Assembly: GCF_900106535.1 (NCBI RefSeq)
Contig: NZ_FNOH01000004.1
Location: 62,001 to 126,000 of the forward strand
Source: Myxococcus xanthus
GTDB taxonomy: Bacteria > Myxococcota > Myxococcia > Myxococcales > Myxococcaceae
Reading direction: 5' to 3'
DNA: 64,000 bases
Shown: positions 8,196-16,738 of the stretch, in pieces
Position numbering within the stretch: position 1 is the stretch's first letter
Layout of the letters: the number at the start of each line of letters is the position of its first letter
The notes under the pieces: generated by a model
Told to the model about the DNA's origin: nothing
The model's database searches: none
What the model saw: only the letters and a program-made list of their open reading frames with translations
Position numbers and translations under genes: made by a program

Positions 8196-9005
8196 ATGCC
8201 ACGCGCCAAGACTCGACACGAGAAGTCCACCCCGGAGGGACGCTACCTGTACGCGGTGGTTCCGATAGAGGTGGTCGACTCGCTGAACCTCGACACTCCC
8301 GGCATCCAGGGTGCGGACGTGCACCCGGTGACGTCCGGAAAGCTGGCGGCCATCGTCAGCGATATCGAGCAGCAGACGCTTCGGCCGGAGCGCAAACACC
8401 TCAGCACCCACAGCGCAGTGCTGGGTCAGGTGATGGACCAGGCGCCGATGCTACCAGTCGCGTTCGGCATCATTGCCGGCAGCGAGCGGGAAGTACGGAA
8501 CCTGCTGGCCGAGCACGCGAACGACTTCCTCACGCAGCTCCGTGCGGTGAGAGGGAACGTGGAGATGGGCCTTCGGATCCGGCTGAGCGACCCCGATGCG
8601 TTCGGGTACTACGTCAACGCCTTCCCCGAGCTCAAGGCGATGCGGGACGACCTCTACCGCGAGGGGGAGCCGTCGCGCGAAGAGAAGATCGAGCTGGGGA
8701 AGTACTTCGTCGACCTGCTCAACGGCTTCCGTGAGGCGACCGCCGACAAGGTGCTCGATGGAATCGAGTCCGTGGCCAGGCAGACCGTGGTCAACGAGCC
8801 GCGCAATGAGTCGGAGGTGGTGAATCTGGCCGCGCTGGTGCCACAAAAGAAGGTCGACGCCTTCAACGCGACCGTGGAGAAGCTGGGCGCGACGCTGCCC
8901 GAGAACTTCCAGGTGAACGTGACCGGACCCTGGCCGCCGTACAACTTCACCCATCTGCGAATCCACTTCGAAGAGGTGGAGGAGGCAGCGCAGGGGGCGC
9001 CTTGA
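8196..9005 (+). CDS. Gas vesicle protein GvpL/GvpF family (copy 3)
   Basis: 269 residues, ATG start, 30 bp after gvpA. It has the YLYAVVP start, VTSGKLAAIVSDIE, the MLPVAFGII segment, a long helix pair in the middle (about 95-165) and the C-terminal GPWPPYNFTHLRI. It is the copy closest to canonical GvpF/GvpL in length and motifs. Its stop overlaps the TTG start of gvpG, the F-G or L-G type coupling common in gas-vesicle operons. Role: accessory assembly protein, cytoplasmic, binding the shell (established for the family; not specific to this copy). Confidence 0.9.
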   Translation: MPRAKTRHEKSTPEGRYLYAVVPIEVVDSLNLDTPGIQGADVHPVTSGKLAAIVSDIEQQTLRPERKHLSTHSAVLGQVMDQAPMLPVAFGIIAGSEREVRNLLAEHANDFLTQLRAVRGNVEMGLRIRLSDPDAFGYYVNAFPELKAMRDDLYREGEPSREEKIELGKYFVDLLNGFREATADKVLDGIESVARQTVVNEPRNESEVVNLAALVPQKKVDAFNATVEKLGATLPENFQVNVTGPWPPYNFTHLRIHFEEVEEAAQGAP

Positions 9006-9283
9006 TCATCCTGGACGACATCCTGATGTCCCCGGTTCGGAGCATCGCGTGGATCTTCCGCTCGGTGCACAAGGCCGTTCAGGACGAACAGGCCCAGGAA
9101 CAGACCGACCTCCGCACCCGCCTGAGCGACCTGTACCAGGAGCTCGAGCGCGGCGAGATCACGGAGGAGCAGTTCGATGAGCAGGAGTCGCAGCTGCTCG
9201 ACCGCCTGGACGCGTTGAAGGCAGCGCAGGAGGGGGCAGGGCCTGCGCCTCCTGAAACAGGCCCTGGAGGTGAAAACAGATGA
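9002..9283 (+). CDS. gvpG: Gas vesicle protein GvpG
   Basis: 93 residues from a TTG start whose last two bases overlap the preceding TGA. The N-terminus MIILDDILMSPVRSIAWIF is the conserved GvpG start, followed by a coiled coil with LYQELERGEITEEQFDEQE, the typical short-helix region, and a Pro/Gly-rich tail. GvpG is a small assembly factor that joins GvpF-containing complexes early in vesicle formation. It ends in an ATGA overlap with the next GvpA paralogue. The unusual TTG start may limit its translation (inference). Confidence 0.9.
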   Translation: MIILDDILMSPVRSIAWIFRSVHKAVQDEQAQEQTDLRTRLSDLYQELERGEITEEQFDEQESQLLDRLDALKAAQEGAGPAPPETGPGGENR

Positions 9284-9501
9284 ACGGGCAGGCGACGACA
9301 CCCGAGGCACAGCAGGAGCGCGCCTCGGTGTTGGAGTTGCTGGACCGGGTGCTCAACAAGGGCGTGGTCATCAGCGGTGACCTGGTGATTTCAGTGGCCG
9401 ACGTGGACCTCATCTACCTGGGCCTGCGGCTGCTGTTGACCTCGGTGGAGACGGCGCTGGAGGTGGGCACCCTTCCCGAACATCCGCAGCGCTTGCAGTG
9501 A
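9280..9501 (+). CDS. GvpA-paralogue minor gas vesicle protein (GvpS-like)
   Basis: 73 residues, ATGA overlap with gvpG. A GvpA-fold paralogue: SVLELLDRVLNKGVVISGDL followed by VADVDLIYLGLRLLLTSVETAL. The SGD-L-SVADVDL signature separates the GvpJ/M/S group from GvpA. Its place between gvpG and gvpK matches gvpS in the Bacillus megaterium order (F-G-L-S-K-J), so GvpS is the better name, with GvpJ or GvpM as alternatives. These proteins sit at shell tips or edges and are needed for shape (family knowledge). Confidence 0.85.
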   Translation: MNGQATTPEAQQERASVLELLDRVLNKGVVISGDLVISVADVDLIYLGLRLLLTSVETALEVGTLPEHPQRLQ

Positions 9502-9549
9502 GGCGGGAGGAAGACCCGCCCACGCGCGGGATGGGAGACGGGGTGAACC

Positions 9550-9876
9550 ATGGCAGTCGAGGGCGCACCACAGGCGGTGGAGGAGCTCGCCCGAGCGTTG
9601 GAGCCGACGAAGCCGCCCAAGCTGGAACTGGACGAGGAGAACGTCCAGGCCGGGCTCGTACGGCTGGTGCTCGCCGTCGTCGAGCTCATCCGCCAGTTGC
9701 TGGAGAGGCAGGCGCTGCGCCGGATCGACGCCGGCTCACTGAGCGAGGAGCAGATTGAAAGGCTGGGCGTCACCTTCCTGCGCCTGCAGGAGCAGATGGA
9801 TGTCTTGAAGAAGCAATTCGACCTGACGGACGAGGACCTGAATCTGGACCTCGGGCCGCTGGGCACGACGCTGTGA
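9550..9876 (+). CDS. gvpK: Gas vesicle protein GvpK
   Basis: 108 residues, ATG start. Conserved GvpK features: LELDEENVQAGLVRLVLAVV, then ELIRQLLERQALRRIDAGSL and the GVTFLRLQEQMDVLKKQFDL helix, ending near DLNLDLGPLG. Length is typical (100-115). GvpK is needed for vesicle formation in several systems, but its biochemical job is not settled. It lies 48 bp after the GvpS-like gene, so it is not overlapped like its neighbours, and 34 bp before the GvpJ-like gene. Confidence 0.92.
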   Translation: MAVEGAPQAVEELARALEPTKPPKLELDEENVQAGLVRLVLAVVELIRQLLERQALRRIDAGSLSEEQIERLGVTFLRLQEQMDVLKKQFDLTDEDLNLDLGPLGTTL

Positions 9877-9910
9877 GGCTGGCCGAGCAGCGGACAGAGA
9901 GCGAGGAGCC

Positions 9911-10297
9911 ATGGCCCAAATCGACGATCGCGTGACGCCGCCCCCTCAGCGACACTACCCGCCCACCTCGACCCGCAGCAGCTCCGTGGCTGACATCCTC
10001 GAGCGGGTGCTGGACAAGGGCATCGTCATCACCGGGGACATCAAGATCAATCTGACGAACGTCGAGCTGCTGACCATCCAGATCCGACTGATCATCTGCT
10101 CGGTGGAGCGGGCACAGGAGATGGGCCTGGACTGGTGGACGACCAACCCCAACTTCAGCTCCCGTGCGCGACAGCAGCTCTCGGCGGCTCAGGCGCCCGT
10201 GGCGGCTCCGGCTCGAGGTGCCTCGGCCGAACCGGCAGCTCCGGCCCCACGTGCTGCTCCCAAGCCCAGACGCGCGCCCAAGGCCAAGAAGGTATAG
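9911..10297 (+). CDS. GvpA-paralogue minor gas vesicle protein with basic tail (GvpJ-like)
   Basis: 128 residues. The GvpA-like core (about 24-72) contains VADILERVLDKGIVITGDIK and the NVELLTIQIRLIICSVERA helix, followed by a Trp-Trp pair (about residues 77-78). The last about 45 residues are Ala/Pro-rich and end in a Lys/Arg-rich tail (PKPRRAPKAKKV), absent from GvpA. Position directly after gvpK matches gvpJ of the Bacillus order. GvpJ-type proteins contribute to vesicle tips and shape. The basic tail could bind nucleic acid or acidic protein (inference). Last gene of the gvp operon; the next gene is convergent 50 bp away. Confidence 0.85.
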   Translation: MAQIDDRVTPPPQRHYPPTSTRSSSVADILERVLDKGIVITGDIKINLTNVELLTIQIRLIICSVERAQEMGLDWWTTNPNFSSRARQQLSAAQAPVAAPARGASAEPAAPAPRAAPKPRRAPKAKKV

Positions 10298-10347
10298 GGA
10301 GGCGCACCGCCGCGAGCATCGCCTCGCGAAGCGGAGGCCGGCGCCGC

Positions 10348-11502
10348 TCAGGCGTCGAGCAGGTCCGCCCAGAAGTGTACCAGCCGCAACACGTCCATCA
10401 GTGCCTGTGGCCCGTCCATCTCCGCGTGGGTGATGAGCGGCGTGGCCAGCGCGTTGACCTCGGTGTGGGGACGCAGAGCCGCGGCCAGCCGGCTGGACTC
10501 CATGGCGGGAATCACCGTGTCCCCCGCGCCATGCAACAGGAAGACGGGCGCGGTGGGCGGAGGCGAGCGCTCTGGCGACAGCGCCGGGTCCGCGGCGAAC
10601 GTCTTCACGAAGGGCAGCAAGCGTGGGCCGAGCGCCGCCACGTCGCGCGTGTTCACGTAGCCCATCAACGTGGCCGCAGGCTCCGGCAGCTCCGCCTGGA
10701 GGTCACGCGCCTTGGCGAACGTCTCCGCCGCGAGGCGGCCATCCACCATGGCCTGATGGGATGCGCGCAGGAAGGTCCGGATGCCCGCGCGCAGGGGCTC
10801 CACCTGTTCGGGAGGAACCAGCATCTCCGCCACGTTGAGCAGGATGATGACCACGCCATAGTCATGCGGGGCCAGGTGACTTCCATCCGGCAAGTCGCCC
10901 GAGCACAGGAAGGTGAGCACGCGCGGCAAGTCCCCATGACCGCCGAAGGAGAGCGTGGCCGCCACCCGGTCCTGCAAGGCGGGCCGTCCCGCCGCCACCA
11001 CCGACAAGCCGCCGGAGAAGCTGATGCCGAACAGATTCACCTTGCCGTCGGGCGCCAGGTCTGCTTGCGACGCGGCCCACACGGCGGCGTCCTCGATGAT
11101 GTCCGGCAGGCGCGGCGTGATTTCGTAGCGCAGCAGGTCCGGCGGCTCCGGGGTAAGCACCGCCTGGCCGCCCATGGCCAGGTCCTCCGCCAGCTTCACG
11201 AGCCGAGGCTCGTCGATGCCATCCGCGTGGACGCCCGAGGTCAACACCACCGTGCGTCCGCGCTGCGTCACCGGCCGGTACAACCGGGCACGCACCGGAC
11301 CGTGGCGCGTGGGCACCTGGACGTCGCTCACGTCGAAGGGCCCGGTGCGCCAGTCCGCGAGCGCCGTCTCCACGCGACCCTGCATGCCCGCAGCGCGCAC
11401 CACCAGCGACAAGCCCTGCAGCCACCCCGGCACCACGAACAAGCCCGCGGCCAGCAGCGCCACCAGCGACGCCGCCAGACTCCGCCGCGCCGCACGGATC
11501 AT
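10348..11502 (-). CDS. Alpha/beta-hydrolase, membrane-anchored or exported
   Basis: 384 residues from the ATG at 11502, which overlaps the stop of the histidine kinase gene (ATGA). N-terminal hydrophobic segment (about 8-30: LAASLVALLAAGLFVVPGWL) is a signal anchor or signal peptide. The alpha/beta-hydrolase domain has nucleophile elbow GISFSGG, and the late acidic and His elements are likely HGAGDTVIP (Asp) and the His of PLITHAEMDG. The substrate is unknown; overall resemblance is to dienelactone-hydrolase or prolyl-peptidase-like hydrolases. It probably forms a two-gene operon with the kinase. Confidence 0.75.
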   Translation of the reverse strand: MIRAARRSLAASLVALLAAGLFVVPGWLQGLSLVVRAAGMQGRVETALADWRTGPFDVSDVQVPTRHGPVRARLYRPVTQRGRTVVLTSGVHADGIDEPRLVKLAEDLAMGGQAVLTPEPPDLLRYEITPRLPDIIEDAAVWAASQADLAPDGKVNLFGISFSGGLSVVAAGRPALQDRVAATLSFGGHGDLPRVLTFLCSGDLPDGSHLAPHDYGVVIILLNVAEMLVPPEQVEPLRAGIRTFLRASHQAMVDGRLAAETFAKARDLQAELPEPAATLMGYVNTRDVAALGPRLLPFVKTFAADPALSPERSPPPTAPVFLLHGAGDTVIPAMESSRLAAALRPHTEVNALATPLITHAEMDGPQALMDVLRLVHFWADLLDA

Positions 11503-13064
11503 TGGATGAGGTGCTCCACGAAGGTGCACAGGCGCTCGCGCTCGAAGGGCTTCTCCAGCAGCCCGCGCGTGCGGCGGCCCACGAACTCACGCGCCTGCGC
11601 GGTGAAGGCGCCCCCCGTCATCAGCCCGGTGCGCAGCGCGAGCTCCGGCGCCAGCCGCTCCAGCTCCACCACGAAGTCCAGCCCGCTCATGCCCGGCATC
11701 ATCACGTCACACAGGATGGCATCGAACCGCTCTCCCATGGTGAGCAAGCGCAGGGCCTCGCGCGCGTCCTGGACGACGTGAATCTCATACACGTCACGCA
11801 CCAGCCGGCTCACCGAGTTGCCCACGGAGGGCTCGTCATCGATGAGCAGCAGACGTCGACGGATACGAGCGGGCGCCGGCTCCACAACCTGCGTTTGCTC
11901 CGCGCCATCCGTCCAGCCCGCGGCCTGCGCGGGTAGGACGATGCGGAAGGTGCTGCCCCAGCCGGGCGCGCTGGAGACCTCGATGCGTCCACCCATGGCC
12001 TGCACCAGCGTCAGGCTGATGGACAGCCCCAGCCCCGTGCCCTCTCCGACGGGGCGTGTAGAGAAGAACGGGTCAAAGATGCGGCGTTGCACGTCCGGCG
12101 CCATGCCGTGTCCGTTGTCGGAGACCTCCAGCTCCACGTGCCGGCTGCTGCTGGCGCGCAGGGACACCCGCACCCGGTTCTCCTCGGGCGCACGGTCCGG
12201 CAGCGCCTGGAGCGCGTTCAACAGCAGGTTCACGACAATCTGGGTGAGGCGCCCTTCGTTGCCATGCACGGGCAGCACCGGCTCCAACGTGCACGTCAAC
12301 CGGGCGACCAACCCAATCTGGTTGCGGAGCAGCCGCAGCGCGCCGTCCACCACGTGCACCATGTCCACCGGACCATGCAGCTCTTCATCCGCGCGGGAGA
12401 AGGTGCGCAGGTCGCGGACAATCGCGCTGACGCGACCAGCGCCCTCCTGCGCTTCGGCCACCACCTCACGCAGCTCCATGAGCTGTTCGTGGGACAGCTC
12501 CGGCTGGGCGAGCAGCTCGCGCAGGTACGAGAGATTGGAGCTGACGTAGGACAGGGGGTTGTTGATTTCGTGCGCGACGCCCGCGGCGAGCGTGCCAATC
12601 GACGCCATCCGATCCGCCAGCACCCACTGCGACTCCAGCCGCGCGCGATCCGAGGCTTCAAGGAGGCTCGGCGCGGGCGAGGCATCCCCATCCGACAGCG
12701 CCGACAGGCGCCGGCGCAGGCTCGCGAGCCGTACGCCCCAGTGTGTCCCGGGCGCGGTCAGACACTCATCCGCACCGGCTGCGGCCAGGGCGTCGGCTTC
12801 CACAGGCGCGCGGCCCGTGAGGACGACCAGGTGCGTGCGGGGTACGCGGCGCAGGGCATTCAACCGCTGACAGCTCGTGCACAGCTCCGACAGCGGGCCG
12901 CCGTCGTCCCACAGGACGATGAGTCCCTCGGAGATGGCCCCGGGCAAGGTACCCGCCAGGGGCACACGCAAGATCTGGCAGTTCCGCCCCGCGTCGGACT
13001 CGAGAATCCCTCGCTCGACCTCCTCCGACACCTCGGGAGGTAATGCCACCAGCGTCACAAACAC
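11499..13064 (-). CDS. Hybrid sensor histidine kinase (pseudo-receiver, HisKA, HATPase, receiver)
   Basis: 521 residues from the GTG at 13064, chosen for its GGAGG ribosome-binding site nine bases upstream; the longer open frame overlaps the next gene. An N-terminal receiver-like domain (about 1-120) seems degenerate. The HisKA H-box GVAHEINNPLSYVSSNL has phospho-acceptor His at about 165. The HATPase domain shows an NLLLNALQ N-box, DNGHGM and GTGLGLSIS. A C-terminal receiver carries LLLIDDE and CDVMMPGMSG (phospho-acceptor Asp) and a KPF motif. No transmembrane segment, so the kinase is cytoplasmic. The signal and output are unknown; the neighbouring hydrolase is coupled to it. Confidence 0.9.
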   Translation of the reverse strand: MFVTLVALPPEVSEEVERGILESDAGRNCQILRVPLAGTLPGAISEGLIVLWDDGGPLSELCTSCQRLNALRRVPRTHLVVLTGRAPVEADALAAAGADECLTAPGTHWGVRLASLRRRLSALSDGDASPAPSLLEASDRARLESQWVLADRMASIGTLAAGVAHEINNPLSYVSSNLSYLRELLAQPELSHEQLMELREVVAEAQEGAGRVSAIVRDLRTFSRADEELHGPVDMVHVVDGALRLLRNQIGLVARLTCTLEPVLPVHGNEGRLTQIVVNLLLNALQALPDRAPEENRVRVSLRASSSRHVELEVSDNGHGMAPDVQRRIFDPFFSTRPVGEGTGLGLSISLTLVQAMGGRIEVSSAPGWGSTFRIVLPAQAAGWTDGAEQTQVVEPAPARIRRRLLLIDDEPSVGNSVSRLVRDVYEIHVVQDAREALRLLTMGERFDAILCDVMMPGMSGLDFVVELERLAPELALRTGLMTGGAFTAQAREFVGRRTRGLLEKPFERERLCTFVEHLIQ

Positions 13065-13152
13065 GGCGTCAATCCTCCGGCCCCAAGAGCCCCGGGTTCC
13101 GCGCGCAGGAGCCGGAGCCACGTCCCCATTGCAGCGCCCGGGCGCTTCACGG

Positions 13153-14178
13153 TCAACGTCGTCGCGTCGCCGACAGTTCCCTGCGCTTCCGAGCGGTGGT
13201 TCCTTGGACCCGGCGGGTCGCCGTCGCCACCACCTGTGGCCCCACGGCACACGCCGGCAGCAGCGGGCAGCGACCGCAATTCTCCGCGATGGGTTGGGCG
13301 GGGCAGGCCCCACTCATGCCGTAGTGACACAGTGCGAAGTCGTAACGGACAGGGTCGGCCGGGTCCAACACACGCAACGCGGCTGTCACCTCCTCCGCCG
13401 TGCGCCACGTCAAATCATTGCGGAAAGTCAGTCCCAGGTGCCGCGAGATGCGACCAATGTGGGTGTCCAAAGGAATCAGGAGCGCGGAAGGTGGCACGCG
13501 CTTCCAGATGCCGAAGTCCACGGTGTCCGGACCCCGCACCATCCACCTGAGGTAGAGGTTGAGCCGCTTGGCCGCTCCCCCGCCCAGCGGCGAGGGCAGC
13601 AGGTGATGCAGGCCGCGCTCCGGCCCCAGGGCCTTTCGCAAGGCGTCCATGGGGATGGCGCGCAGGCCCGTCGTGAAGTGGTCCAACGCGCCGTGCAAGG
13701 TGTCACGCGACTGGAGCCCCTGAAGGAACAACGCCTCCAGGCTGCCCTGCTCCCGCAGCACACGCCCCATGCCCAGCAGGAGCACCGCCACGTCCGTACC
13801 CACGTTGAAGCGGTACACGAAGCCTTCGAGCAGCGCCCGCGCGCCCGCTACGCCAAGGGCCGTGACGAAGGCGGCGGGAGACGGCCCCATGCGGCGCAGC
13901 AGTGCGTCCACCTTGGGACGGAACAGGTCCGCGCGGCCGTACGCCAACCCGGCCGCCAGCAGCGCGCTGACCTCGATGTCTCGTGGGTCCTGGTAGCGGT
14001 GCGGGAACTCCACCGGATCGAAGGCGATGCGGGCGCGCGCGTCGGTGGACGTCAGCACGGCCTCCAGCCGTGGCCGGAGGTGCTCGGCGGCTCGAGGCGA
14101 GAGTCCAACGACCGGGGCGGTGCGTCTCTTCGAGCGAGGTGTCACGTCAGGCGGTCCCACATGGTCCAGGAACGGCAA
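13153..14178 (-). CDS. TIGR02757/DUF2400 family protein
   Basis: 341 residues in the TIGR02757 (DUF2400) family, recognised by HRYQDPRDIEVSALLAAGLA near the N-terminus, RLNLYLRWMVRG in the middle and the PLDTHIGRISRHLGL segment. The C-terminus has a Cys-rich element (CPAQPIAENCGRCPLLPAC) like the iron-sulfur loop of endonuclease III-type HhH proteins, so a DNA-related function is possible, but the activity of the family is not established. The start is uncertain: the 14178 codon is TTG, with GTG alternatives at 14160 and 14145. 88 bp separates it from the kinase downstream. Confidence 0.85.
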   Translation of the reverse strand: MPFLDHVGPPDVTPRSKRRTAPVVGLSPRAAEHLRPRLEAVLTSTDARARIAFDPVEFPHRYQDPRDIEVSALLAAGLAYGRADLFRPKVDALLRRMGPSPAAFVTALGVAGARALLEGFVYRFNVGTDVAVLLLGMGRVLREQGSLEALFLQGLQSRDTLHGALDHFTTGLRAIPMDALRKALGPERGLHHLLPSPLGGGAAKRLNLYLRWMVRGPDTVDFGIWKRVPPSALLIPLDTHIGRISRHLGLTFRNDLTWRTAEEVTAALRVLDPADPVRYDFALCHYGMSGACPAQPIAENCGRCPLLPACAVGPQVVATATRRVQGTTARKRRELSATRRR

Positions 14179-14232
14179 GCGGCCCGCCCGTCTTCCCGAT
14201 GCTCGCCGCGGGCATTCGTGCGCCTTCGCGCC

Positions 14233-14589
14233 TCATAGCGCCAGGAGCACATCCAACTGGGCCTTCACGGCACTCGCCTCGTCCTGCTTGCCGAGCTTCT
14301 CGTAGAGGGCCACCGCGTCACGCCGCTCTTGAAGCTCGCGGTCGATGACGGCCTGCACGGCCTCCGGAGTCAAGGCCAGCCGGGGCACTTCGCCATGCCC
14401 CAGCCCACCAGCGCTTCCGGCGAACACGTCACCCACGGCGGTGGGCGCCACGCGCATGTCCGGCGCTTCCGCGTTGTCGATGGCCGCGAGCAGCTCGCGA
14501 AGCACCGCTGAAGCCTGCGGGCTCCGCGTGCGCATGGCCTCCTTCAATGCAGCGCGCAGTGCCGCCTTCCACTCATCCACGGTTCGCAT
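14233..14589 (-). CDS. GatB/YqeY-domain protein
   Basis: 118 residues. Begins with DEWKAALRAALKEAMRTRSP and continues with SAVLRELLAAIDNAEA, the YqeY pattern; the C-terminal half (ALTPEAVQAVIDRELQERRD and ALYEKLGKQDEA) matches the YqeY helical domain shared with GatB. Somewhat shorter than usual (about 150) because the middle region is trimmed. YqeY-like proteins are related to the tRNA-binding tail of glutamyl-tRNA amidotransferase, but a direct function is not proven. Stand-alone gene; 54 bp from TIGR02757. Confidence 0.8.
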   Translation of the reverse strand: MRTVDEWKAALRAALKEAMRTRSPQASAVLRELLAAIDNAEAPDMRVAPTAVGDVFAGSAGGLGHGEVPRLALTPEAVQAVIDRELQERRDAVALYEKLGKQDEASAVKAQLDVLLAL

Positions 14590-14642
14590 GCGCGCACCCT
14601 ATCGACGCGCTTGGGGCGACTCAAGGTGCGCGCTCCGTCAGA

Positions 14643-14679
14643 GGTCCCCAGGCCCAGACAACAACGAAGCCTGGGGACC
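14643..14679 (-). terminator. Perfect 11-bp inverted repeat downstream of the M28 peptidase gene
   Basis: GGTCCCCAGGC at 14643-14653 and its exact reverse complement at 14669-14679, separated by 15 bases. It lies 17 bp beyond the stop of the M28 aminopeptidase gene on the minus strand. No T-tract follows on either strand, so it may act as an mRNA 3'-end stabiliser or a Rho-assisted stop rather than a classical intrinsic terminator. Confidence 0.5.
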
Positions 14680-14695
14680 CGACGCACCAGGAGCG

Positions 14696-16738
14696 TCAGC
14701 GCAGCAGCGCGGACGGCTGCGCGGCGAAGATGAGGTCGTCGTGGTCGTTGTAGTTGCCTTCCACGCAAGGCGCCGTGCTTCCGCGGTTGCGGAAGACCGC
14801 TCGCACGGCCTGGGCGGCGTCGCCCTCCGGCAGCGTGTAGGTGGCGGACAGCGTGTGGAGGCCCTTGGACGGAACGGGCATCGTGGTGATGAGCTGCCAG
14901 ACAGGGTTGTTGGCGTCGGCCGCGTAGAACAGGTCCAACTTGTCGTTGAGCTTGTTGTAGGCGAAGACCGTTGCATCGACGCGCACCAACTTGCCCGGCG
15001 CGAAGTTCGTCCCGTCCAGCGTGGACACCACGATGCGCTCGTTCGACTGGTCAACCAGGTGCGCACCCGACAAGCCGTCCCTGCAGGAGTTCTTGATGGT
15101 GTTCGGCGCGTTCACCTCGGGCCCGACGAAGCCGCCGCGGCCATTGAGCAGCGTACCGGAATCACACGCGTTGGAGGCCGAGGCACACCGCGGCGCCCTC
15201 AGGACAGAATCGAATCCAGCCGTACTGGTCGCGTTGCTCACCGTCACGGACACCCCGGCGCTGGTCGCCGCGACGCCCACGAGGTCAACCGCCCGCGCCG
15301 TCACGATGTGGCTGCCATTGGGCACCGCGGCCGTGTCCCAGTCGAACGCGTACGGCGCCGTGGTGTCCGTCGCCTTCAGTTCGCCGTCCACGAAGAACTC
15401 CACGCGGTTCACACCGGAAGCATCCGTGGCCGAGGCCGTGACGGTCGTAACTCCAGCCACCGTGCTTCCGGCGGCAGGGGCGGTGATGGCGACCTCCGGC
15501 GGCGTCTCGTCAATCGTCACCCCACCCTTCGCCAGCTCCGCCACGTACGCGGCGGCCAGCTTCGCGAACTTGAGCGCGTGACGGGCATCGCCCCCGCTGT
15601 TGTGGAGCGTGTCATTGACGGTGTGGATGTACGGGTTGGACGCGCTCAGCGGCGCCTCGAAGGGCATCGAGGCCGCGAAGCCCGCGCTCGTCCATGACGC
15701 ATGGTCCGAGCACGCGTAGCCGCACGTCGTCGTGGTCCATTCGAGTTCGGGCTGATACGTGTCGATGAGGTTGGTGACGAACGTGTTCTGCGCCGCGTTC
15801 GTCCGGTCGCTCACCAAGGCCACGTCGATGTTCGACCGCAGGTTGTAGTTCGTCATGTCGAGCTGGAGCACGCCCACCACGTCGACTGCATCCGCCGCGT
15901 ACTTGGTGGCGATTGCCGAAGAGCCGCGCAGGCCCACTTCCTCGGCCGCGTAGGCCATGAACTTCACGGTGCGCTCCGGGCGGTAGTTCTGGAGCATGGC
16001 CACGCGAATCACCTCGGTGAGCGTGGCGATTCCCGATGCATCGTCGTCCGCGCCGGGAGCCGTGCTGCCGTTGCTGGTGGAGTCCAGGTGGCCACCGAGC
16101 ACGACGACCTCTTCCGACAGGGTGGTGCCGGTAATCGTCAAGATGACGGAAGGCTGCGCCCACGAGGCGTGGTTGAAGAGTTCAACGGTAACGTCGGAGC
16201 GCGCCGGCGGAACCAGCGACTCCCAATGGCCCTTCAGCCAGTTGGCTGACGCCACGCCCGTCGTCGACGTGTAGTAACGCGTCGCGTAGCTGGACAGGTG
16301 GTCGATGACCCATCGGATGGCCAGCTCCTGAACCCCCGCTTGCAACGCGTTGACCGTCGACGCGTTGTCCAGGCTGTACGTGACGGCGGTGGCCTTGGCG
16401 GCCTTCGCCGCGACCGACGGGTCCAGGGCGGTGAGCGCGGCCGCTTCGGTGTCGTGGTAGATGAAGCCACCGCAGCGGTTGAGCTTCTCGTGCATCATTC
16501 GCGAGATGAGGTTGAGCTGGGACTCACGCACGCGTAGCGCGGTGACGTCCGCCGTCTGCCCTCTCATCGATGGCGCCGCATGTCCGGCGTTGGCGAAAGC
16601 GGCGTTGACGTGTTCGAGGGCATCGGAGCCGAGGGTGATCCACACCTCGCGGTCGGGAGCCTTCGCCGGGGGCGCCTTCGCGAACGCCGAGACACTACAG
16701 AGCACCAGGAGGACTGAAGCGAGGCGCTTCATATACAT
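14696..16738 (-). CDS. Secreted M28 family zinc aminopeptidase with Ig-like domain
   Basis: 680 residues from the ATG at 16738, which has GGAG six bases upstream. Signal peptide MYMKRLASVLLVLCSVSAFA. The catalytic M28 domain (about 150-410) shows the two-zinc ligand set: His217 (GGHLD), Asp231 (GADDDASG), Glu266-Glu267 (AAEEVGL), Asp294 (QLDMTNY) and His372 (YIHTVNDT). Overall layout is that of Vibrio leucyl aminopeptidase. A bacterial Ig-like domain follows (about 425-510), then a Cys-containing C-terminal region of about 150 residues of unknown fold, perhaps for substrate or surface binding. The role is extracellular peptide digestion, typical of a predatory, proteolytic lifestyle (inference). 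Confidence 0.88.
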   Translation of the reverse strand: MYMKRLASVLLVLCSVSAFAKAPPAKAPDREVWITLGSDALEHVNAAFANAGHAAPSMRGQTADVTALRVRESQLNLISRMMHEKLNRCGGFIYHDTEAAALTALDPSVAAKAAKATAVTYSLDNASTVNALQAGVQELAIRWVIDHLSSYATRYYTSTTGVASANWLKGHWESLVPPARSDVTVELFNHASWAQPSVILTITGTTLSEEVVVLGGHLDSTSNGSTAPGADDDASGIATLTEVIRVAMLQNYRPERTVKFMAYAAEEVGLRGSSAIATKYAADAVDVVGVLQLDMTNYNLRSNIDVALVSDRTNAAQNTFVTNLIDTYQPELEWTTTTCGYACSDHASWTSAGFAASMPFEAPLSASNPYIHTVNDTLHNSGGDARHALKFAKLAAAYVAELAKGGVTIDETPPEVAITAPAAGSTVAGVTTVTASATDASGVNRVEFFVDGELKATDTTAPYAFDWDTAAVPNGSHIVTARAVDLVGVAATSAGVSVTVSNATSTAGFDSVLRAPRCASASNACDSGTLLNGRGGFVGPEVNAPNTIKNSCRDGLSGAHLVDQSNERIVVSTLDGTNFAPGKLVRVDATVFAYNKLNDKLDLFYAADANNPVWQLITTMPVPSKGLHTLSATYTLPEGDAAQAVRAVFRNRGSTAPCVEGNYNDHDDLIFAAQPSALLR

